Shown piece after piece: positions 38,040-44,192 of a stretch of DNA of 44,192 nt. Position numbers and translations under genes: made by a program. The stretch is from Chara braunii (lineage: Eukaryota; Streptophyta; Charophyceae; Charales; Characeae): the NCBI GenBank assembly GCA_003427395.1, contig BFEA01000843.1, forward strand, positions 340,985 to 385,176. Direction: 5' to 3'. The notes beneath the pieces were generated by a model. It did no database searches. It had not been told where the DNA came from and worked only from the letters and a program-made list of their open reading frames with translations. The number at the start of each line of letters is the position of its first letter. Positions within the stretch are counted from its first letter, which is position 1.

Positions 38040-39180
38040 GTAGAGTGAGTTTTAGTGATAGATTAGTAGAATAGCGGGTTAGTAAGAAATGAGTTGCGCG
38101 GAGGTATGGGGAAGAGCAGACATGGAGAGGGAGAAAAAACGAAGATCTCACTCGTTTTCTAATGAAATCGAGAGGGAGAACGTAGTGGGTGGGGGTTTTC
38201 GGGATAGGCGATCCCGAGTCTGTAGTTAGATTTAGTAGAGAGTTAGTAGAAAAGGAGCGGGAAGAAAAAGTCGGTGCGTGGGCTATGGCGGGAATGAGTA
38301 AGTAGGGAGGAGCGAAAGGCGAATGGTTCGCCCGATTCTCGATGAGATCGAGCGAACCAAGACTCGTTTCTGGGGTTTTAACCCTGGGGGAATTCGTTGG
38401 AAGTATTAGATTAATGAAAGAATTAGTAAAAGAGAAGTTAGTCGAGAAACAGGCCGCGCGGAGTAATGGCAGGGAACAATGAAAAGAAAAGGAGAAAAAA
38501 AAAAAAAAAAGTGATAAGTCGGCCATTTGGTGGCCGTTTGTTATGAATCAAGATTCGTTCCCGGGGTTTTAGGCCAGGGCGAACGTGATGGTGAAGCCAG
38601 ATTAGGGAGGGAGTTAGTAGATTCCGAGTTAGAATAGGAAGTGAACCTGGACGAAAAAGGGGGCCAGGTGCACGCATGACTGGGTTGGAGATGGCGGGAG
38701 AGGAGCAGAAGAAGGGGAAACGAGTGTTTTGAACTCGTTAGCGGACGGATTTAGACAGGGAAAGTTGCGAATTTGGAGCTTTGGGGATGGGCGACCTCGA
38801 AATTTGAGGTCAATTTTAGTGTTATATTAGTAAGTTAGGAGTTATAATGAAGATTATGTGCGCTGAGTCGGAGCGATGGCCGGGAAGGTGAGAGTTAGAA
38901 AGGAGTAGATCTCACACGATTCTTAGTAGAATCAAGTGGGGTAAAATACTGAACTAATGCTTAGGGGCGGGCGACCATGAAATTGCAGTTGGGATGGGCG
39001 GTAGGTTAGTAGAATTAAAAATTAGTCGAGAAAGATGTTGCGTGGAGGTGGCAGAGAGGAAGGGAGAGAAATGGGATTCATCGCTCGGTTCTCATTGAAA
39101 ACGAGTGTGGAGAAGCAAGAAACAAACATTTCACTCGCCCCTTGATGGAAATTGAGCGAGTGAAAAACTTGGATATTGGG
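38040..39180 (+). repeat. ~165-220-bp repeat array, most units with an inverted repeat
   Basis: Six to seven diverged units share a TTAGTAGA(N)TTAGTAG-type segment (about 38064, 38229, 38409, 38599, 38819, 39003), a GCGCGGAGGTATGGCGGG-type segment, and then a stem-loop. Stem-loops lie at 38147-38178, 38325-38358 (GGTTCGCCCGATTCTC against GAGATCGAGCGAACC), 38719-38739, 38911-38940, 39079-39110 and 39129-39165 (TTTCACTCGC against GCGAGTGAAA). Arm sequences differ between units but still pair. The strand is arbitrary. Confidence 0.7.
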
Positions 39181-40982
39181 TTTTATGGCGGTGCAAGCGT
39201 ATTGGTAGTCTTATATTTACCTGTGGGTGTGGTGTGTAGCCGAGGTCGATACGAATGGCTGCGTCGAGAAGAGAGTTCGAACGTGAGATGTACCTTCCCA
39301 TGTTGTAAGGGAAGGTTCATTCTTGTTTTGCCCAGGGGAAGTTTGGAAAGGCAGGGTATGTTTCCATGTTTTAGCAGCAGGTTTATTCCCATATAAACGG
39401 CGAAGAGAGCGGCGAAAGGAGTTGAGAAGAGGGGAGTGGTAAGCTGAGGGATTCCATACTTACCGGTTGAAGCCGAAGCTTGGGCCCCTTCTTTCCTCGG
39501 TTCTATAGGTGACGGAGAGAGGTGAGGACCGAGGACAGCCAGAGATGAGGGGGGTTGGTCGGAGCAGCACACTTGTTAGCAGCTATCGCAGGTGTCCTAA
39601 GACAAGCTCGGTGGGAGATGATGTATCAAAGTAGGGCTGGAGGGGTAACAAGTCCGTCCCATGCCAGCGCTTGCAGAGTGCGGCGGCCAGTGGCCTTGGG
39701 CCATGGAGAAGGGCGGGAGATGCGGGTTTCGCTCAAAGCTATGATGCTACATGAGCTGCGTGCCGCTGTACTTCCTGCGATATGACGCTGTGATTTATGG
39801 GATCTTACTCCGCTACTGGGCGCTCAGTTGTGTAGTTGCCTGAGTAGGTAGGGTTATGCATGGCCTTTCCACTGAGTTTTTGTTGTGGGACATTGTGCAA
39901 CTTGCGGCTGCCATCAGGGCTGTGCTGCAAGCTGCAGTGAATACAAAACTCAGTCGTCATCAAATAAGTTTATTAGTGCCTTGTTACTACTACGGGCGGT
40001 GCGAGGTTGTTGTTGTGGCTTTCAATAGAGCATAGAGGGTGTGCCTTGATTGAAACGCTGTGATTCGAAGGGTGACCACGCTGTACACACACGTTGTGGT
40101 AAGGGGAGACGACACAACGGTTTAGGGAAATGATCAGGCTGCAAAAGAAGGGCACATTGTCGCGATTTGGGGGACCGTTAGGAGGTCAGCTTTTGACACT
40201 TTGACTTCAGTCTAACAGTGCTGCTGTGGACTGGGTACGGGCAACTGCTGTTACTATGGACCGCCATTGAGTACTGTGTTGTGTCTAAGGACTACCATGG
40301 GTTGTCGTGCGGCCGCGGCGGACTAAGGGGAAGTATTGGAGCCTAGGGAGGCGATCAGACTGGACAGATAAGGATCACTGTTGCAGTCTGGGAGGTCGTT
40401 GGAGGGTAGGTTTCGACAGTTGACTTTCGGTCAGGCCAAACTGCTGCGTTTTGTCTGGCCGTCATTGCGGGGCCCTCAGGCGCTCGAAGATTTGAAGGCC
40501 CTCTTCTTCGAGTTTGAGTGCATCCCTCTTGTATCTGAGAGACTAAATGTTTCTCCCTCTGCCCATCTTACTCTAAGTCTGGTCCTTTGGTTCTGAGAGG
40601 AAGGCGGCAGGCGGAATTGCAACCCGTAGGACCGCATCAAGACTCTGTGGGGAGTCAACCCACGATTGCAGGAGCTCTGCCGGGACTCAGGAGGAGTTCT
40701 GGAGGCAGGGAACTAAGAGGTAACCACTGCTTCCCCCTTTATATACCCTGGTATAACCCCTATCTGTACCCCTTGCTACGTTTGGCTGAGTATACTGTAT
40801 GCATCCCTACTTTGACTTTGGTTTGACTGACTGGAGATAACTCTGATCAAGTAAAGGAATGTGTGTGTAATCGCACTTTCAGATTGTTGATGACCTGAAC
40901 GCAGATTGTGAACACAAGGGGCTACATCTGGGGGAAGGGTGGGTGAAAGGTGATTTTGCTTGAGGTTGGCAGGGTCCTATAG
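39181..40982. other. no gene; minor repeats and hairpins
   Basis: ACTGAGTTTTTGT (about 39870) and ACAAAACTCAGT (about 39944) can pair across about 60 bases. A ~220-bp pair of related stretches (GGACCGTTAGGAGGTCAGC near 40170, GGGAGGTCGTTGGAGGGTAG near 40390) suggests another diverged tandem repeat. The short ORFs (39142-39396, 40381-40596 and others) have no family signal. Confidence 0.4.
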
Positions 40983-41815
40983 GGTCAGACCAGTTCCATA
41001 AGATTGAACGGCCTGACCGCTGTATTTTATTTTTGAATTGCATGGAGAGTCAGACCAGCTCCATAAAATTGGACTGTCTAATTGCTCTGAATTGTGAGGG
41101 TTTGACTGCGGCTGACTTTTCAGGGGCCGAACCTGTACCATAAGATTGGAGGGCTTAGTTGCTATGTTTGATTGGGGTTGGTTCTGTTTCTTTGTTTTTT
41201 TATCGAGGAGACCTGAACAGGTTCATAAGATTGGACGGCTCAGCCCCTTCCTATTTCATTCTAAGGGACTAATGCTCGCTAAGGGCATGGCATGTCCATA
41301 AGATTAGACGGCCTTGGACTCATGCCGCACACAGTGGGATCAGAGAGAAACGAATCTGGCAGAGGACCAGATATGTTCCATAAGATTGCACGGTCTGGCC
41401 CAAAGCCTCACACATGTTGGAACCCAAAAGGTTAAATTTTGGCTATATTTTATATTATTTCATTTATGAACAGGCTAGCCAAGCATGGGTTCCATAAGAT
41501 TGGACGGCCTGGATATAGCTTATCATGAAATGAAGAGAGTATAACTAAGAGTATAATTGAAGGTAACCTTGAGCTGGCTGGGCTTTGTTCTAAGATGAAC
41601 GGCTCAGTCCTATGCCCAACTTTTGAACACCAAGTTCAGAGAGGTATATATAACCTGGATATTAAACAGTTCAGGGCGGTTGAGCCAGGTTCTAAGATGA
41701 ACGGCTTCGTCATGTGCCCAAAAAGGAAGAGAGAAGTAGTTGTGCAACCTGTTCGTGTATACTCGATGGCTGAGTCAGGCAATTTCCATAAGATTGGACG
41801 GCTTGACTTTATGCC
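40983..41815 (+). ncRNA. array of ten hairpins with a shared apical loop
   Basis: TCCATAAGATTGGACGGC-type cores recur at about 40998, 41063, 41140, 41225, 41298, 41380, 41494, 41591, 41693 and 41788, spaced 65-114 bp. Flanks pair: GGTCAGACC with GGCCTGACC (first), ACCAGA with TCTGG (sixth), CAGGC with GCCTG (seventh), TGAGC with GCTCA (eighth), AGTCAGGC with GCTTGACT (tenth). The inner arms also pair in variant forms (GTTC/GAAC, GTC/GAC, TCC/GGA) around a constant (A)TAAGAT(T). Stems change together while the loop stays, which points to RNA structure. The fifth copy pairs less well, and the second and third are weak. The strand is inferred from the loop consensus only. No known RNA family was recognised. 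Confidence 0.6.
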
Positions 41816-42118
41816 CTATGTAAGTTGGGTATAAGGGAATAAAGTATCGAGAGATTACGAACTATTGTCTGCCAAGTTGGTTTGAGGATGGTGAGAGTAC
41901 TTACCTTTGTGGTTTGGCCTGTATGAGACTGAGTGAGGTTACTACTTGTTTTGAGTTTCAGTTGGCAGATAGTTCTTGTAGTTGCTCGCCACGTGCTAGA
42001 GCGATAGGAGTTAGTTCAATTCCTGCATTTTCTGAGCTAAATTTATTTTACTTAGATTTATTCTCGCATTTTCTGGGATCTTTTGTTAAACTTGGCTTTG
42101 TATAAATTTTGGTAAGCT
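41816..42118. other. AT-rich spacer, no gene
   Basis: No ORF with family signal and no RNA gene was seen between the hairpin array and the next repeat. Confidence 0.45.
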
Positions 42119-42425
42119 ACTTTCTCTACGGGAAGCGTTGCCGAGATTTCTGCAAATCCAAGGATTTAGTCAAAATTTGACTTGTCAAAGTTTCACTTGT
42201 CCAAAGTTTATGTATGAGTTAGTAAAAATCTCGAAAGTCTCCTTTTCTGAAGAGAGTGCTGCCAAAATTTTTGCTAATTCAAGGGGTTAGACAAAATTCG
42301 ACTTTGGGAAGTCAAAGACTATTTTTGTTTTCATATTCGGACGGATACAAATTTTGAAAATGCACTTTTCCTACGGGAAGCGCTGCCGAAATTTTCTTGA
42401 TTTAGAAGAGTTAAATTATATTTTA
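42119..42425 (+). repeat. ~122-bp tandem repeat, three copies
   Basis: CTACGGGAAGCGTTGCCGA (42126), CTGAAGAGAGTGCTGCCAA (about 42246) and CTACGGGAAGCGCTGCCGA (about 42370) open three diverged units. Each continues with an AAATTT-rich stretch and AAATTCGACTT-like text. Confidence 0.8.
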
Positions 42426-42457
42426 ACAGTTGGCGATTCTGGCAATCCACCCTGTAT

Positions 42458-43080
42458 GGGGGAGATTATGTTAGGGTCTAGAGGTAGACCTGGGTTTAGT
42501 TAACTAGGATGATTTGAGTGAGATTGTGATATGGGGATTATTCTCCATGGACTTATAGGTTTAGCCTGGGGATTGACCTGTCTTGTGTTACAGGTCCTCT
42601 TGATCGTATTGATTCATGATCTGGACTAGTTTCAGCTTGATCCTACGAGGATCATCTTCTGTTATCACTGATAATTGGTCGGTTGCCGATTCGTCGGTTT
42701 ATGATTCAACTCCAACTTACTCTTGCTACCCAACCTAAAGCTTTTAGCCTTGAGATTTGAATTGTTTTGTTGTGTTTTTTACCCGGACTTCATTGAATGG
42801 CCATCCAACAAAAGTACTGAGTATTTATTTAAGAGTTGCACGAGTGAGGCTTGTATGGCTAAAGCGAGTGGTATGAGTGCAAGGAATGGTTGAAGTTGAC
42901 CCTGTGTAGTGCGTTGACTTTTGGATGAATCTTTGATGTGATTGCATGTATGGTTGTGGTTCGGCTTCTGGATGTGACTGTCTGCGATTACATACATATA
43001 TGGTTGAGAGGAGTCTAAGCGTGACTGTGAGAAGTGGTCGTTCTATATAAATAAACCTTATGTATATATTTATATGTGCC
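42458..43080 (+). mobile_element. possible LTR start after a polypurine tract
   Basis: GGGGGAGATTA (42458-42468) followed by TGTTAGGGTC has the form of a plant LTR-retrotransposon polypurine tract and LTR start. A TATA-like TATATAA (43045) lies about 575 bases in, as expected for a U3 promoter. No second LTR, CA end, target duplication or coding region of such an element is in the window, so the call is weak. Confidence 0.3.
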
Positions 43081-44192
43081 TTGGGCGTGCTCGCAGCTTA
43101 TTGTGACCGCGCGTAAGGGTTAAACAGATTATGTGTTTGAGACAAAAGGGAGATCCCCTTTTATCCCCTTGCTTTTTAGAGTTTGTATGGTTGAACGTTG
43201 TAGTCCGTGGCAACCGTCAAAGTCAAACCCCTTGACTTTCGCCCAGGCCCGGAGTGGGACTCATCTCCAGGGCAGTAAGAGGCGAATGCCAATACAGGTA
43301 TGAACCTGTGTACCACCCACTTGTGCACAGAGTGCAGAAGAGGGTTTGTGGTCTTCAACCGCGCATGGCGGCTGTCCAGCGTCGAGAGATTAACACTCAA
43401 AGCGCGTGTCAGCCGACACGCGAGTGTCGAATGCGACCCTCGAGATTAACGAGGACCGCGAGAGTATGGGTACCACATGGTACACCATCGTTGCGACTGC
43501 TTGCGTACGCCTGCATTGCGAGTCGATACAAGTAGGCCTCCGTCCGCGCGGTTTTATACTAAGTCTCGCGCGCGACGCCTATCCGATTTCCGCATCGGAA
43601 GGTTAAGGGTTGGCTACCGAGGGGCTAAAAGTGTTGTCACATTGTTTGCGTTGTGTCGTTTCGTATGTGTTTGTGCGTGTGTTTTATTTTTGTGTTCGTA
43701 AAGTGGCGTGCGCGTGGTGTGTGTAATGCGTCCCAGTCGACCGACGACGGACCGCGCTTGGGATCCCAGCCCCCCAAGATGTCGGTTCGCGTGCGCGTCC
43801 GATACGCGTATTACCGCGCGTACCCCCTATGCTACAGCGAACGAGAAACGCCCTCGGCTGGTCCATCTCTGCGATTGCAACTGAGTAGCTTTCGTACTGT
43901 GGACTGGTAGCTCGGCGGGGATACGCCCACCGAAGGGAGGTGACAGCTCCCGTAAGGTAGAGGTAAGTTGTGCCTCGCGTAGGCCCTATCTTATCGTAGG
44001 GGCTCGCAAGAGGTATGGCTGGCGCACTCGGCCGGAGCGGCCTAAGGAAACTCCATTTGTGTGTTTGCGGCAAGGTTGGTCCAACTCCTGCGTGATGCGG
44101 CCGAGAGGGTCCCCTGCTGCCGCGTGCGGTGCCGGACCGATGCGCCCGACACCGTACGTCCTTTCGCGGGGGGTGTTGAGGGGGTGGATGGG
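43081..44192. other. GC/CpG-rich tail of window, no gene recognised
   Basis: The stretch 43400-44190 is CpG-rich with several self-complementary segments (GCGTGTCAGCCGACACGC near 43402, GGTACCACATGGTACACC near 43469). Overlapping short ORFs lack family signal. TAGCTCGGCGGGGATACGCC (43909) resembles TAGCTCGGTGGGTACACCCC (37377), perhaps a shared small element. It could be the 5' leader of a retroelement continuing past the window. Confidence 0.35.

Noticed and set aside
37525-38526. 333-codon minus-strand ORF
   Set aside because: Ser/Pro/Leu-rich translation with a period equal to the hairpin repeat array; no domain and no start context.

Overview
The window reads as a repeat-rich draft eukaryotic assembly. 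It has two N gaps (11137-11211 and 28901-29248) and scattered single Ns. Gene starts sit just behind intron-acceptor-like sequences, microsatellites and satellites are abundant, a chromovirus-type Ty3/Gypsy element is present, and there is a degenerate plant-like U6 snRNA. A green-lineage host, for example a charophyte such as Chara, is my guess from this style; nothing in the window proves the species.

The left part (about 1-23010) looks like one very large, decayed DNA transposon or composite element. Its left end is an (AG)n tract, four ~273-bp tandem units and a ~330-bp duplicated block. Inverted copies of the same repeats, ending in a CT tract, lie at 21230-23008. Between these arms are three groups of genes. 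On the minus strand is a Ulp1-type (C48) cysteine protease with a long repetitive N-terminal region (3232-5939). Also on the minus strand is a chain of ORFs best read as one broken gene with a ParB-like domain followed by a beta-class DNA-methyltransferase-like domain (6296-10744). On the plus strand is a broken transposase-like gene with an RNase-H-type core resembling the DUF7869 family (14415-17511), followed by three accessory genes (17609-20819), two of them paralogues. Most genes carry in-frame stop codons. Satellite-like DNA fills 11-14 kb.

From 23.2 to 27.2 kb is a tandem family of four unrecognised paralogues: one pseudogene, two intact ORFs of about 335 codons, and one 3' fragment. 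A further inverted match to the left terminus lies at 28177-28225. Across 0-29 kb a dyad (AAGTGCGA, six bases, TCGCACTT) recurs at least 20 times, mostly at gene boundaries. It is the unifying non-coding signal of this half and was not seen in the right half.

The region 31.0-36.5 kb is a minus-strand Ty3/Gypsy element (gag, protease, RT, RNase H, integrase, chromodomain-like tail). Its pol frame is cut by seven stop codons with almost no frameshifts. No LTR pair was recognised.

The right part (37.3-44.2 kb) shows no convincing protein gene. It holds a U6-like sequence (37482-37556), a ~190-bp repeat array whose units each carry an inverted repeat (38.0-39.2 kb), and an array of ten short hairpins sharing an ATAAGATT-type apical loop with differing but still pairing stems (40983-41815). 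It also has a threefold ~122-bp repeat and a possible LTR start at 42469. The paired-stem array is the most unusual non-coding structure here; the transposon-borne ParB-methyltransferase is the most unusual coding one.
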